The notes: a model not told the origin generated them from the sequence alone. DNA of 64,000 nt from JAAYDY01 sp964500225 (GCA_964500225.1 CAZCOA010000002.1:62001-126000), one strand, 5' to 3'. Positions 1-9,135 are shown, numbered from the stretch's first letter. Made by a program: numbers and translations.

Positions 1-980
1 TCGACGGGCGTGAGGCGCCCCGGGCCGAAGAGTTGCTCCGCGGTCGCCTGCAAGTCGGCCGCCACGGCGGCATCGTTGACCACGGTGCCGTACCCGTGGG
101 AAAACTGAAGGTCAATCGTGACACCGCAGGCGATTTCGATGCCGTTAACGATGTCGCGGATGAATTTGATGACGCGATTCCTCGTGCGTTCGCAATGGGT
201 CCGCAGCGTGCCGGCCACCTCGACGGTATCGGGGATGACGTTATAGGCGTCGCCGCCGTGGATCATGCACATGCTGAGGACGCCGACATCGTGCGGTTTG
301 ATGCGGCGGCTCATGATGGTCTGAAGGCTGAGGATCAACTGGGCAGCCGCGACCACGGGGTCAATACACAATTCGGGAGTGGCGGCATGTCCGCCGCGAC
401 CGTTGATGCGCAGGGTGATGGCGTCAGCCTCGGCCATGACGGGCCCGGCCTGGATCCCCCAGAGGCCGGCCTCGTGAGCGGTGAAGACATGAATGGCCAG
501 GGCTCGGTCCACGCCGTCGAGGACGCCTTCTTCGACCATGGCGGCCGCGCCGCCCGGGGGCTGCTCCTCGGACGGCTGGAACATGAGCCGCACCGACGCC
601 TTCAACTCGCTGCGATGGCGTGCCAGAAGCCGCGCCGCCCCCAGCAACATGGCCACATGGGCGTCGTGGCCGCACAGGTGCGAGCAGCCGGGGATCTGCG
701 ACGTGAAACTTTCACCCGAGGCTTCCTGGACGGGCAGCGCGTCCATGTCGGCCCGAAGCAGGATGCGTCCGGCGGCGCCGGGCACGTCGAGGTCGCCGAC
801 CACGCCGGTCTTGCCGACGTTGCGTCGCACGGCAAACCCCAGCCGCTCGAGTTCATCGGCCACCACGCCCGCCGTCCGATGCTCCTGGAACCCCAGTTCG
901 GGGTGCTGGTGCAGGTCGCGGCGCCAGGCGACGATCTGTTCCTGCAATGCGTACGCTTCCTGGGCTATGGATGCACTCAC
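1..980 (-). CDS. M20-family amidohydrolase (hippurate / N-acyl-amino-acid hydrolase type), 3' end beyond window
   Basis: About 326 codons are visible and the frame runs off the left edge, so the C-terminus is missing. I read it on the minus strand from a GTG at 980 that overlaps the lplA stop as GTGA. Visible M20D features are an N-terminal WRRDLHQHPELG stretch, RADMDALP, the metal-site CGHDAH, and the paired glutamates in QPSEEQPPGG. Such enzymes hydrolyse N-acyl amino acids or amino-acid conjugates with one or two divalent metals, usually in the cytoplasm. It is the last visible gene of the gcv operon. A link to glycine conjugates (hippurate-like) is tempting, but only operon position supports it; the substrate is unknown. 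Confidence 0.88.
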   Translation of the reverse strand, partial: MSASIAQEAYALQEQIVAWRRDLHQHPELGFQEHRTAGVVADELERLGFAVRRNVGKTGVVGDLDVPGAAGRILLRADMDALPVQEASGESFTSQIPGCSHLCGHDAHVAMLLGAARLLARHRSELKASVRLMFQPSEEQPPGGAAAMVEEGVLDGVDRALAIHVFTAHEAGLWGIQAGPVMAEADAITLRINGRGGHAATPELCIDPVVAAAQLILSLQTIMSRRIKPHDVGVLSMCMIHGGDAYNVIPDTVEVAGTLRTHCERTRNRVIKFIRDIVNGIEIACGVTIDLQFSHGYGTVVNDAAVAADLQATAEQLFGPGRLTPV

Positions 981-1762
981 GTTCCGCCCTTTCTCCTGCC
1001 TCGCGCGAGCCACTCGGGATCGGCGAACCGGTCGCGTCGAATTCGCTCGGCGTCCCGTCGTTCCTCGTCCGACAGTTCGGACTGTTCGAAGACAACGTCC
1101 AGCGTTTCGGCGAACCGCTCGGCCAGGGGCCGCGCGAGTTCGTCGAACGTCACTGGGCGTCCGAGCAATTGGGCCAGTCCGAGGGTGGCTTCCTGCCGGT
1201 TGTCGTCGAGCATGATCGACCCGTGCTGGAGAACGCCTCCGTCGGCGCGTCGTTGAGCGCTGCCGGCCAGCTTGAGCGACCGCGCGATTATATCGGTGGA
1301 GCCGGCGCGGGCGAAGCAGAAAAACGGGCCCCGCTGGGCGCGCTCGCCGCGCTGCTCGCCGCGCACTTCCACCGTACCCCCCAGGTCGGCCACGGCCGCC
1401 ACGATCGCGCGGTTGACCAGGTCGTAGAGCATCGGGCCGTCCAGCAGGTCTGCCGGCACGGCCACCGAGTAGGTGAGCTCCTGATCGTGGAGAATGGCGC
1501 CGCCGCCGGTAGCGCGGCGGACCACGGGCCAGCGGTCACGGACGTCGGGCGGTATCTCGTCGAGAGACTGGAAGTACCCCAGCGACAGGGTCGGCCGATT
1601 CCAGGCGTAAAGACGCAGAGCAGGCCGCCCCCCACGGGCCACCTGCTCGAGCAAGACCTGGTCCACCGCCATGTTCCAGTCGCCGGGCGAAGGTGGATGA
1701 ATAATCAATCGCCACGGGCCGTTCACGGGGTCACCTTCGGCATCCGGTCCATCACTTGGCAT
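977..1762 (-). CDS. lplA: Lipoate-protein ligase A family protein
   Basis: 261 aa if started at the ATG at 1762, which overlaps the end of gcvPB by 11 bases; longer in-frame extensions are antisense to nothing useful and low in quality. The biotin/lipoate A/B ligase core is clear: GDWNMAVDQ near the N-terminus and the family signature RRATGGGAILHDQELTYS, which forms the lipoyl-AMP binding loop, followed by a CFARAG-type segment. It attaches lipoate or octanoate to the lysine of carrier proteins. Its place directly behind gcvT-H-PA-PB indicates GcvH as the substrate. It could be either an ATP-dependent ligase or a LipM-like octanoyltransferase; the sequence alone does not separate these. Confidence 0.88.
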   Translation of the reverse strand: MPSDGPDAEGDPVNGPWRLIIHPPSPGDWNMAVDQVLLEQVARGGRPALRLYAWNRPTLSLGYFQSLDEIPPDVRDRWPVVRRATGGGAILHDQELTYSVAVPADLLDGPMLYDLVNRAIVAAVADLGGTVEVRGEQRGERAQRGPFFCFARAGSTDIIARSLKLAGSAQRRADGGVLQHGSIMLDDNRQEATLGLAQLLGRPVTFDELARPLAERFAETLDVVFEQSELSDEERRDAERIRRDRFADPEWLARGRRKGGT

Positions 1763-3212
1763 CGTCCCACATGTAGCGCAGGTCGAGGTCCTTGGCGGCA
1801 CGGACTTCGTCGGCACGGCTGACGGACGTCGCGTGCGGCGCGTTGTGGAGTTTGTCGGCGTCGGCCTTGGCCTCGGCGACAATGTCGGCCAGCACAGAGG
1901 CAAACCCATCGAGGGTCCGTCGCCGCTCGGTCTCCGTGGGCTCGATCATCATGGCCTCGTCCACGATCAGCGGGAAGTAGACCGTCGGCGGGTGGATGCC
2001 GTAATCGATGAGTCGTTTGGCCACGTCGAGCGTCCGAACGCCGTAAGCCTTCTTCAGCGGCGTGCCCGAGAGGACGAACTCGTGCATGCAGTCGCCGGCA
2101 TAGGGAGTGGCGAATTCCTTGGGGCACTTGCTCTGGAGGTAGCGTGCATTGAGAACGGCATTCTCGGCGACCTCCCGGACGCCCTTGGCGCCAAGACGAC
2201 GGAGATAGCAGTACGCCCTCAGGAGGACGCCCGTCTGGCCGAGGAAAGCACGCACGCGGCCGATGCTCTTGGGGCGTCCCGTATCCACCAGGTGGAACAC
2301 GCCGGTCTCGCTGCGTTCGATCGTCGGCACGGGCAGGAACGGTACGAGGTCGGCCGCCACGGCGATCGGTCCGGCGCCGGGTCCGCCGCCGCCGTGAGGC
2401 GTCGATAGCGTCTTGTGCGTATTGATGTGCAGTGCATCGGCGCCCCAGTCGCCCGGGCGAGAGATACCAAGAATCGCATTGAGGTTGGCCCCGTCGATGT
2501 ACAGCTTCGCGCCGACGCCGTGCAGAAGCTTTGCCACTTCGCCGACATCGGTCTCGAACAGGCCGAGGGTGTTCGGGCACGTCAGCATCATCCCGGCGAC
2601 GGACGGGTCGAGCTTGCTTCGCAGGTCGTCCAGGTCGATGAGGCCGCGCTCATTCGAGCGAACCTGAACGATCTTGAATCCCGCGATGGCCGCACTGGCG
2701 GGATTGGTGCCGTGGGCGCTGTCGGGGACGAGGATCGTGGTCCGCCGCTCGCCGCGATCGCGGAACCAGGCAGCAAACATGAGCATGGCGGTCAGTTCGC
2801 CGTGGGCGCCGGCAGCCGGCTGGAGGCTCACGCCCGGCAATCCGGTGATCTCCTTGAGCATCTCCTGGAGCTGCCACAGGATCGCCAGCGTGCCCTGGCA
2901 GTCTTCGTCGAACTGGTACGGGTGAAGGCCGGTGAATTCGGGCATCGACGACAACTGTTCGTTGACCCGCGGGTTGTATTTCATCGTACACGACCCGAGG
3001 GGATAGAAGTTGGTGTCAACCGAGAAGTTTTCGCGGCTCAGCAACGTCAGGTGCCGCACGACGCTGCGCTCGGCCACCTCGGGCAATCGCGGCGGCTTGC
3101 GACGGAGCAGATTCTCCGGCAGGACCGGTCCGGTGTGGGGCACGTCCGAGGGGGGAAACTCCACGGCTCGCTGGCCGGGTTGCGACTTCTCGAAGATCAA
3201 CGGTTCCGGCAT
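1752..3212 (-). CDS. gcvPB: Glycine dehydrogenase (decarboxylating) subunit 2
   Basis: 486 aa, full length for the C-terminal half of a split P-protein. It decarboxylates glycine with PLP and passes the aminomethyl group to the lipoyl arm of GcvH. The PLP-binding region HINTHKTLSTPHGGGGPG carries the Schiff-base lysine, and the N-terminal segment FYPLGSCTMKYNP is characteristic. Start ATG with a GAAAGGA-like Shine-Dalgarno sequence. It lies 23 bases after gcvPA and overlaps lplA, so it is translated in one polycistron with the rest of the system. Confidence 0.97.
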   Translation of the reverse strand: MPEPLIFEKSQPGQRAVEFPPSDVPHTGPVLPENLLRRKPPRLPEVAERSVVRHLTLLSRENFSVDTNFYPLGSCTMKYNPRVNEQLSSMPEFTGLHPYQFDEDCQGTLAILWQLQEMLKEITGLPGVSLQPAAGAHGELTAMLMFAAWFRDRGERRTTILVPDSAHGTNPASAAIAGFKIVQVRSNERGLIDLDDLRSKLDPSVAGMMLTCPNTLGLFETDVGEVAKLLHGVGAKLYIDGANLNAILGISRPGDWGADALHINTHKTLSTPHGGGGPGAGPIAVAADLVPFLPVPTIERSETGVFHLVDTGRPKSIGRVRAFLGQTGVLLRAYCYLRRLGAKGVREVAENAVLNARYLQSKCPKEFATPYAGDCMHEFVLSGTPLKKAYGVRTLDVAKRLIDYGIHPPTVYFPLIVDEAMMIEPTETERRRTLDGFASVLADIVAEAKADADKLHNAPHATSVSRADEVRAAKDLDLRYMWDDAK

Positions 3213-3235
3213 GGCGGACTATTCCTTTCGGCCGC

Positions 3236-4570
3236 CTACTGGCTGACGGCGGCAATGAACGCATCGAGTTCGGCGCGGGTGCGTTTTTCGGTGACGGCCA
3301 CGAGGAGTCGGTTGCTCATCTGCGGATAGAACCGTGCCAAGGGCACGCCGCCCAGGATGCCGCGCTTGGCGACGCGGGCCAACACGCGGTCGGCGTCCTG
3401 GTCGCATTCGAGGACAAACTCCTTGAAGAACGGGGCCGAGTAATGGATTCGGAAGCCCTTGATTTGCGAGAATTTCTCGGCCAGGTAATGCGCCTTGGCC
3501 GCACAGAGACCGGCCACCTCCTTCAGGCCGGCCGCGCCTACGAGCGACAGGTACAGCATCGCCCGGACGGTCATCAGGCCCTCATTCGTGCAGATGTTGC
3601 TGGTGGCCTTCTCGCGTCGGATGTGCTGTTCGCGCGTCTGAAGGGTCAGACAGAAGCACGGCTTGCCGTGGTGGTCCACCGTGCGTCCGACGAGCCGCCC
3701 GGGAATCTGACGCACGAACTTCTTGCGCGTGGCCAGGAACCCCAGGGACGGACCGCCCATATTCATCGGCAGCCCCAGCGACTGCCCCTCGCCGACGGCG
3801 ATGTCGGCCTCGTACTCGCCCGGCGACGCCAGCAGCCCCAGGCTGATCGGATCCACGCTCGCGACCAGCAGCGCACCGACCGCGTGGGCCAGTTCGCTCA
3901 GTTTCTCCATCGGCTCGATCACACCGAAGAAGTTGGGCGTCTGGGTGATCACGCACGCCGTATCGTCGCCCAAAAGACCCGCGATGGTTTCCACGTCCGT
4001 CATTCCGTGTTTCCAGGGCACGGTCACGGGCTCCAGGTCCGTGTTGATCAGGTACGTCTTCAGACACGCCAACGACTCCGGGTGCAGCGTCTGGGAGACG
4101 ATGATTTTGCGTCGCCGAGTAATGGCGGCGGCCATCAGGGCCGCCTCGGCCACGGCACTGGCGCCGTCGTACAGCGATGCGTTGGCCACTTCCATGCCCG
4201 TCAACTCGGCAATCATCGTCTGGTATTCCCAGAGGATCTGGAGTGTGCCCTGGCTGGCTTCGGCTTGGTATGGGGTGTAGCTCGTCAGGAACTCGCCGCG
4301 CGACGCTAATGCGTCAATCGCCGACGGAATGAAATGGTCGTAAATGCCGCCGCCCAGGAAACTCACCATGTCGCCGGCCGGACGATTCCGCTTGGCCAGG
4401 GCGCGCACGTGGCGGACCAACTCCATTTCGGTCTCGGCCGGAGGCAGTTTCAGGTCGCCCTTGAGCCGCAGCGCCTCGGGGATGCTGTGGAACAGTTCGC
4501 TGTGCCGGGTCAGGCCCAGTTCAGCGAGCATTTCTTTCTGTACGTCGGGAGGATTGCCCAGGTAAGCCAC
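3236..4570 (-). CDS. gcvPA: Glycine dehydrogenase (decarboxylating) subunit 1
   Basis: 444 aa from the GTG at 4570, which has AAAGGA seven bases upstream. A longer in-frame ATG at 4630 would overlap gcvH and lacks family similarity. The start VAYLGNPPDVQKEML and the block SFLGGGIYDHFIPSAI match GcvPA; the end aligns with the usual family length of about 440-450 aa. It pairs with GcvPB to form the heterotetrameric P-protein found in many bacteria with split GcvP. The gap to gcvH is 22 bases. Confidence 0.96.
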   Translation of the reverse strand: MAYLGNPPDVQKEMLAELGLTRHSELFHSIPEALRLKGDLKLPPAETEMELVRHVRALAKRNRPAGDMVSFLGGGIYDHFIPSAIDALASRGEFLTSYTPYQAEASQGTLQILWEYQTMIAELTGMEVANASLYDGASAVAEAALMAAAITRRRKIIVSQTLHPESLACLKTYLINTDLEPVTVPWKHGMTDVETIAGLLGDDTACVITQTPNFFGVIEPMEKLSELAHAVGALLVASVDPISLGLLASPGEYEADIAVGEGQSLGLPMNMGGPSLGFLATRKKFVRQIPGRLVGRTVDHHGKPCFCLTLQTREQHIRREKATSNICTNEGLMTVRAMLYLSLVGAAGLKEVAGLCAAKAHYLAEKFSQIKGFRIHYSAPFFKEFVLECDQDADRVLARVAKRGILGGVPLARFYPQMSNRLLVAVTEKRTRAELDAFIAAVSQ

Positions 4571-4592
4571 GACAGGATCCTTTCTGGATGCG

Positions 4593-4976
4593 TCAATGAT
4601 CGGCAAGGGCCTTGTCGTACTCGGCGGCATCCATCAGATCGTCCAGCTCGGACGGATTTGACATGCGGACCTTGAGGAGCCACCCTGCCCCGAAGGCGTC
4701 GGACGAAATGATCGACACGTCGTCCAGCACGGCCTGGTTGACCTCGATCACTTCGCCGCTAACGGGCGAATTCAGCTCGCTGACCGCCTTGACGCTCTCG
4801 ATTTCGCCGAACGACTGGCCCGCGCTGACGGTGTCGCCCACCGACGGCAGGTCGATATAGACCAGATCCGTGAGCTGCTCGGCGGCGTGCTGCGTGATGC
4901 CCACCACAGCCGTCGGCCCTTCCGCGCGGCACCACTCGTGCGATTCGGTGTACTTGCAGCCCTTCGGATTGCTCAT
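4593..4976 (-). CDS. gcvH: Glycine cleavage system H protein
   Basis: 127 aa from the ATG at 4976. H-protein carries the lipoyl arm that shuttles aminomethyl between P- and T-proteins. The lipoylation site is K63 in GEIESVKAVSEL, the normal motif. VGITQHAAEQLTDLVYIDLP at the front is also typical. A longer in-frame reading to 5123 would run into gcvT and is not credible. The adjacent lipoate ligase probably modifies K63. Confidence 0.97.
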   Translation of the reverse strand: MSNPKGCKYTESHEWCRAEGPTAVVGITQHAAEQLTDLVYIDLPSVGDTVSAGQSFGEIESVKAVSELNSPVSGEVIEVNQAVLDDVSIISSDAFGAGWLLKVRMSNPSELDDLMDAAEYDKALADH

Positions 4977-4989
4977 GATGCGTCCCTTT

Positions 4990-6072
4990 CTATGCCCGTA
5001 GCAACAACTGCCCCAGCTCGACCACCGTGGCCTGCTCTCTGCGGCCGCGGATATCCACGGAGACGGTACGACCGGCTGTGGCCGACGACGCCTCCAGCAT
5101 CGCCTGGGCGATCGGCGCCTCACGCAGCGGCGACCATGTCCCGCTGGTGACGCAACCCGCCTCTACGTCGCCATCATAAACTGGCATATTCTCACGTGCG
5201 ATGCGTCGGCCTGTCAAGACAAGACCCATCCGCTTGCGGGAAATTCCCATGTCGTACCGCCGCTGCATCTCGTCCCGGCCTACGAACTGCTTATCCAGGT
5301 TGATCGAGTAGCCTAGGCCCAGTTCCCACGGGCTGGACGACTCGCGCAGCTCGTGTCCGTAGAGGGGCAGCGCGGCCTCGTTCCGCAGGGAATCCCGGGA
5401 TCCGAGGCCGCACGCCGCCGCCCCCGCCTCACGCAACGCCGCCCACAGCGACGCAACTGCTTCGGGGGAACCGTAAATCTCGTACCCGTCGCCGCCCGTG
5501 TAACCGCTACGAGAACCGCACAGCACGTCGCCGTTCCGCGGCGCACTCCACAGATGATATCGGCGCCGCGTCTGGGCGTCGGCCTCGGGCCAGACACGAT
5601 CCAGCAGGGCGGCCGATGCCGGGCCTTGAATCGCCATCATAGCCGTCTCGAACGTAATGTCCTGAAGCAGGTGGCCGTAGCCAAGACGTTCGATGTGGGC
5701 GACCACGCGCTCGCGGTTCGCGGCGTTGACGATCAGTTGCCAGGCATCGCGCCGCCGCGCCACCATCACATCGTCCAGGATGTTGCCCTGCGCATCGACG
5801 ACGAAACTGTAGCGAATGGCCGACACCGTCATCGTGCCGGTTCGCCGGGTGAGCAGCCGCTCGACGGCCTCGTCGGCCCCGTGACCGCGAAGCAGCAGGC
5901 GACCCATGTGGGAGATGTCGAACAGCCCCGCGTGCCGCCGGACGGCCAAATGCTCGGCCACAATCCCCTCGAACTGGACCGGCATGCGCCAGCCGGCGAA
6001 ATCCACCCACGTCGGCCCATCCTTGGCGGCCACATCGGCCAATGGCGTCGTTCTGGCAGTATCCTGCAGCAT
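4990..6072 (-). CDS. gcvT: Glycine cleavage system T protein (aminomethyltransferase)
   Basis: 360 aa, the usual length. It transfers the methylene group from GcvH to tetrahydrofolate, releasing ammonia. Family landmarks are WVDFAGWRMPVQFEG near the N-terminus, the HMG-containing FDISHMGRLLLRG, and SRSGYTGGDGYEIY in the middle. GGAGG lies just upstream of the ATG. It is the first gene of the gcv operon, transcribed from the promoter at 6159-6187. The folate product connects to FchA encoded elsewhere in the window. Confidence 0.97.
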   Translation of the reverse strand: MLQDTARTTPLADVAAKDGPTWVDFAGWRMPVQFEGIVAEHLAVRRHAGLFDISHMGRLLLRGHGADEAVERLLTRRTGTMTVSAIRYSFVVDAQGNILDDVMVARRRDAWQLIVNAANRERVVAHIERLGYGHLLQDITFETAMMAIQGPASAALLDRVWPEADAQTRRRYHLWSAPRNGDVLCGSRSGYTGGDGYEIYGSPEAVASLWAALREAGAAACGLGSRDSLRNEAALPLYGHELRESSSPWELGLGYSINLDKQFVGRDEMQRRYDMGISRKRMGLVLTGRRIARENMPVYDGDVEAGCVTSGTWSPLREAPIAQAMLEASSATAGRTVSVDIRGRREQATVVELGQLLLRA

Positions 6073-6120
6073 GTGTTCCTCCGCAAAAGGAGCCCAACCT
6101 GTAGTAGCACCCCCCTGCCA

Positions 6121-6144
6121 AAATTGTGACCGCCGTCACAATTT
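6121..6144. promoter_or_regulatory. Perfect CRP/FNR-type palindrome in the gcv leader
   Basis: Two 10-base arms (AAATTGTGAC and GTCACAATTT) flank a 4-base centre without mismatch. The core reads TGTGA-N6-TCACA, the half-site arrangement of CRP-family regulators. It sits about +8 to +31 from the predicted start of the gcv transcript, a position that would favour repression. The same bases could form an RNA hairpin, but there is no T-tract after it. Confidence 0.7.
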
Positions 6145-6158
6145 CAGTAGGAGGCCGC

Positions 6159-6187
6159 AGTATAGGGCCGACCCGACGCGGATGCAA
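6159..6187 (-). promoter_or_regulatory. Sigma-70-type promoter for gcvT operon
   Basis: On the minus strand: -35 TTGCAT (6182-6187), a 17-base spacer, -10 TATACT (6159-6164). Predicted start near 6152, leaving a leader of about 80 bases before gcvT, too short for a tandem glycine riboswitch. Confidence 0.65.
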
Positions 6188-6240
6188 GGCCAATTCCGAC
6201 TGTTTTCGCAGGGATTCTTACCAGGTACTCCGGGCCGGGG

Positions 6241-8997
6241 TCACGGCAGCGCGCGGCCCAGAAAGCCTCTGATAGCTCGTATATCTGCCGACGTCAGGTT
6301 TCCCGAACCATCCACGTCCATGCGCAACGTCGTCGCGGTCAGTGCTGCGCCGGCCGCGCCGCGGGCCGCCAGCATGTCTGCGCTGGTCACCGCGCCCGAG
6401 CCGTCCACGTCGCCGGCCAAGCAGGCGAACCGCCGTGCCACGTCCCCGCCAAACGGCTGGCCGCGGGAGTCGCGGATCGTGTCCAGAACCGTCATCGTGT
6501 ACCGGTCGGCGTCGGGAAGCGGTCCGTCAAACGTCACGGTCACCGTCCGATGGTCGGCCGAGAGTGCGGTCTCGACGATCCTGGCCGACAGGTCGCCGCC
6601 GGACTGCCCGACAAGCGAGAAACCCGACGGGGCGACCGTGGCCGGGTCGGCGGGCTTGCTGAGCGAGACCTCGACCTGCCTGACACCGGCAGCGGGACTG
6701 TAGACGAACTCCTCCGGGCAAGACACGCTGTGCGTCGTGGTTCCGTGGACGCTCGGGAGGGTCCACCCGATGACCTTCCCCGGGGCCGGCGTCTCGAACA
6801 CGTAGATGTTGACGCCGATGGGGTTGAAGGCGTCCTCGAACGTGCCGCCCGGACCGGCGGTCCGTTGCCGCTGCTGATCATAGACGGTGATGGTCGTTCC
6901 CTCCGGGAGCCCGTCCACCGTGAACCGCACGGTCTGCGGCGTCCGTTCCAGGTTGACGGCGAACACGTAGAGATTCGCGCCATCGGTCGTCGCGCGGATG
7001 TCCACGCGACCCCCGGTCGTCACCTCGTGCGTCACGGCCACGGGCGACTCCTCGCCCAGGATCGCCTCGGTCAGGGCCGCGGTCTGATCCACAAAGCGGG
7101 TCATGGCAACGTAGTTCTCGGGCGGCACGGTGCCCTGGTACGGATACCAGTGGATGCCTTTGGCCTGGTGAACGATGGAAAGCCAGCAGACGAAGTCGAT
7201 CTCGGCCGGCGTCGGCGTGCCGCCGCCGGAGCCCACCGTCACATCTGCAACGGCTACGTTGGGGATAACCGGCACGAGGCCCATGTTCCATCGGACGGCC
7301 TGGTCGGCCACCTGGGCATAGGCGGCGAAGTTGCCGCTGGAGGTGTTTTCGTTCTCGATGGGGTAGATGTCCCAGGAGTAGATGTCGGCGCACAGGTACG
7401 GCCAGATCATGTAGGTCAGTTCGCCGCGCAGCAGGCCGATCTGAAACGAGCTGCCCATTTCGAGCAGTTCGGTCATGCGTGAGGGGTTGTGCTGCTTGAC
7501 AAGGTCCCACCAGAGCTTCTGCGACGCGCCGTCGTAGCCGAAATTGATGGGCTCCTCGCGCCACATCCACCAGGCCACACCCGGATGGTCGGCCAGTTCG
7601 GTAAGGTACTCCTCGACGGCCTCCGGGTTCCACGGAGGCAGGCCGTTACGGTCGAAACGGTAGTCGTGGGCCGGGCCGATCACGGTCATGCCGGCCGCGG
7701 CCGCGGCATCCAGATACCGTCGGTAGCCCGGAACGCCCGGGGGATCGCTGACCCATTCCATCCCATAGAGCATGTTGCAGTAGCGGTTGTCTCGCCAGAG
7801 GGGGATCCGGCTCCGCGATAGCCCGAACGACGTCACGGGAAAGATACGTTGCCCGTTGCGTACGATGGCGTTATCGGCGTCGATGGAGTACTGCGGATTA
7901 CCGTCGAACGACTTGCGATAGCTGTACTGTGCGGCGGCCCGTTCCTGCCGCGAGGCATCCAACAGGCGAACGGTCAGGGTATAGTCGGCGGCGGGCAGGT
8001 CGCGCAGGTCCACTCGGAAGTCCGCGCGGCCGTTCAGGGGCCCGTCGCACGTGTACACCGTCCGGTTCAGTCCCAGCGTGCTTGTGAGCTTCGCCTCGAC
8101 GACGTCCGAGGGCTGGTCGCCGGTCAGAATCGCCACGACAGGAGCGCCGACGCGCGGCACAAAGCATGGGTGGGCCAGTTGGACGGCCACATCGACCGTG
8201 CCGATGGGAGCGTCGTGGACGATCACGTCGTCGATGAAGAGCGATCCGCCGGTGGCGGGGGCGCTGGAGGCGGCCGAGAGCAGCCCCACGTTGATGCCGT
8301 CGGGCCGCGTCGGCAGCGACAATCCGGTCAGGGTGGCTTCGGGAGCGTCGTCGAGGTAGACCGTCAGCGAACCCGTGGGGTCGCCAACGCCGTAGCGGAC
8401 CTCGATGCAGTACCATCGGTCGAGGACAAGGTCGGTGGCACCGGTCGCCGTGGCTGCGCCGACAATGGCATGCAACCGAAGGCTGCCGCCGACGTTGCGG
8501 ATGCCTGCCTGGGCCAAGTGACCGGCGTAGCTGCCCGACGGCGGCGGGTTGAACGTGCCGAACGAGAGCAGCGAGATGGACTGGCCGCTCTGGACGGCGA
8601 AGTCGGGACCGAGGCGGACATAGGCCCGGAGGCACACCAGGTCGCCGATGGTTCGCGGGGCCGAGGTGAACTGCCCCCAGAGCAGGGCGCTGCGGCTCGA
8701 GACGGCCGTCTTGGGGATGGAGAACCGGGCCGAGTAGCGGCCGGAGCGGCGATGCTCGGTGCTGAGTTCGACGACGCCACCCTGGCCGGTGACGACGCGG
8801 CGGTACTTGCCGAGATCCCCCTCTTCCATGGTGAAAGAAAGTAACGTGTCGGGAGCCGGATAGGTGACGCTCGCGGCCGCGGCTCGGGAACCAGACCCTG
8901 CGACCGCGGCCAGCGCGGCCACAACGGCCACAACACCAACCGTCGGCCACGGTGTGCGGCGCGGGGTCATCAAACCTGTTTGCCGGAACAGACGCAT
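6241..8997 (-). CDS. Secreted glycoside-hydrolase-like protein with LamG-like domain and C-terminal dockerin
   Basis: 918 aa from the ATG at 8997 (GGAGG just upstream). A signal peptide with a long hydrophobic core ends in AAAAS at about residue 45. Residues of about 50-230 look like a concanavalin/LamG jelly roll. Next comes a beta-rich linker, then a TIM-barrel-like region starting YSIDADNAIVRNGQRIFPV, with the acidic segment WWMWREEP as a candidate active-site motif (compare GH-A clan folds). The last ~58 residues hold two calcium-binding dockerin repeats, DVDGSGAVTSADMLAARG and DVDGSGNLTSADIRAIRG. Role: probably extracellular polysaccharide binding or degradation. No cohesin or scaffoldin is seen here. 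The enzyme class is uncertain. Confidence 0.8.
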   Translation of the reverse strand: MRLFRQTGLMTPRRTPWPTVGVVAVVAALAAVAGSGSRAAAASVTYPAPDTLLSFTMEEGDLGKYRRVVTGQGGVVELSTEHRRSGRYSARFSIPKTAVSSRSALLWGQFTSAPRTIGDLVCLRAYVRLGPDFAVQSGQSISLLSFGTFNPPPSGSYAGHLAQAGIRNVGGSLRLHAIVGAATATGATDLVLDRWYCIEVRYGVGDPTGSLTVYLDDAPEATLTGLSLPTRPDGINVGLLSAASSAPATGGSLFIDDVIVHDAPIGTVDVAVQLAHPCFVPRVGAPVVAILTGDQPSDVVEAKLTSTLGLNRTVYTCDGPLNGRADFRVDLRDLPAADYTLTVRLLDASRQERAAAQYSYRKSFDGNPQYSIDADNAIVRNGQRIFPVTSFGLSRSRIPLWRDNRYCNMLYGMEWVSDPPGVPGYRRYLDAAAAAGMTVIGPAHDYRFDRNGLPPWNPEAVEEYLTELADHPGVAWWMWREEPINFGYDGASQKLWWDLVKQHNPSRMTELLEMGSSFQIGLLRGELTYMIWPYLCADIYSWDIYPIENENTSSGNFAAYAQVADQAVRWNMGLVPVIPNVAVADVTVGSGGGTPTPAEIDFVCWLSIVHQAKGIHWYPYQGTVPPENYVAMTRFVDQTAALTEAILGEESPVAVTHEVTTGGRVDIRATTDGANLYVFAVNLERTPQTVRFTVDGLPEGTTITVYDQQRQRTAGPGGTFEDAFNPIGVNIYVFETPAPGKVIGWTLPSVHGTTTHSVSCPEEFVYSPAAGVRQVEVSLSKPADPATVAPSGFSLVGQSGGDLSARIVETALSADHRTVTVTFDGPLPDADRYTMTVLDTIRDSRGQPFGGDVARRFACLAGDVDGSGAVTSADMLAARGAAGAALTATTLRMDVDGSGNLTSADIRAIRGFLGRALP

Positions 8998-9107
8998 GGG
9001 AGGACCTCCTGACCAGAGGCATGTTATGCCACAGCGTTGGCACCGTGCCCGGGCACGCATGGCCAACGGTCCCGCCGGCGGCGCGCGATAAAGGCATGGT
9101 GCATCAT

Positions 9108-9135
9108 ATGATAACTTAATGGCGGTGTCCGACAA
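9108..9135 (-). promoter_or_regulatory. Candidate promoter for the dockerin protein gene
   Basis: Minus strand -35 TTGTCG (9130-9135), 16-base spacer, -10 TATCAT (9108-9113). It lies in the 173-base gap between the antiporter gene and the dockerin gene and implies a leader of about 100 bases. Confidence 0.45.

Noticed and set aside
33..1256. A plus-strand open frame of about 400 codons
   Set aside because: Mirror of the M20 amidohydrolase and lipoate ligase on the minus strand; composition rich in Gly/His/Arg without motifs.
6073..6152. Glycine riboswitch in the gcv leader
   Set aside because: The predicted leader is about 80 bases and holds only a simple palindrome; the glycine aptamer core is absent.
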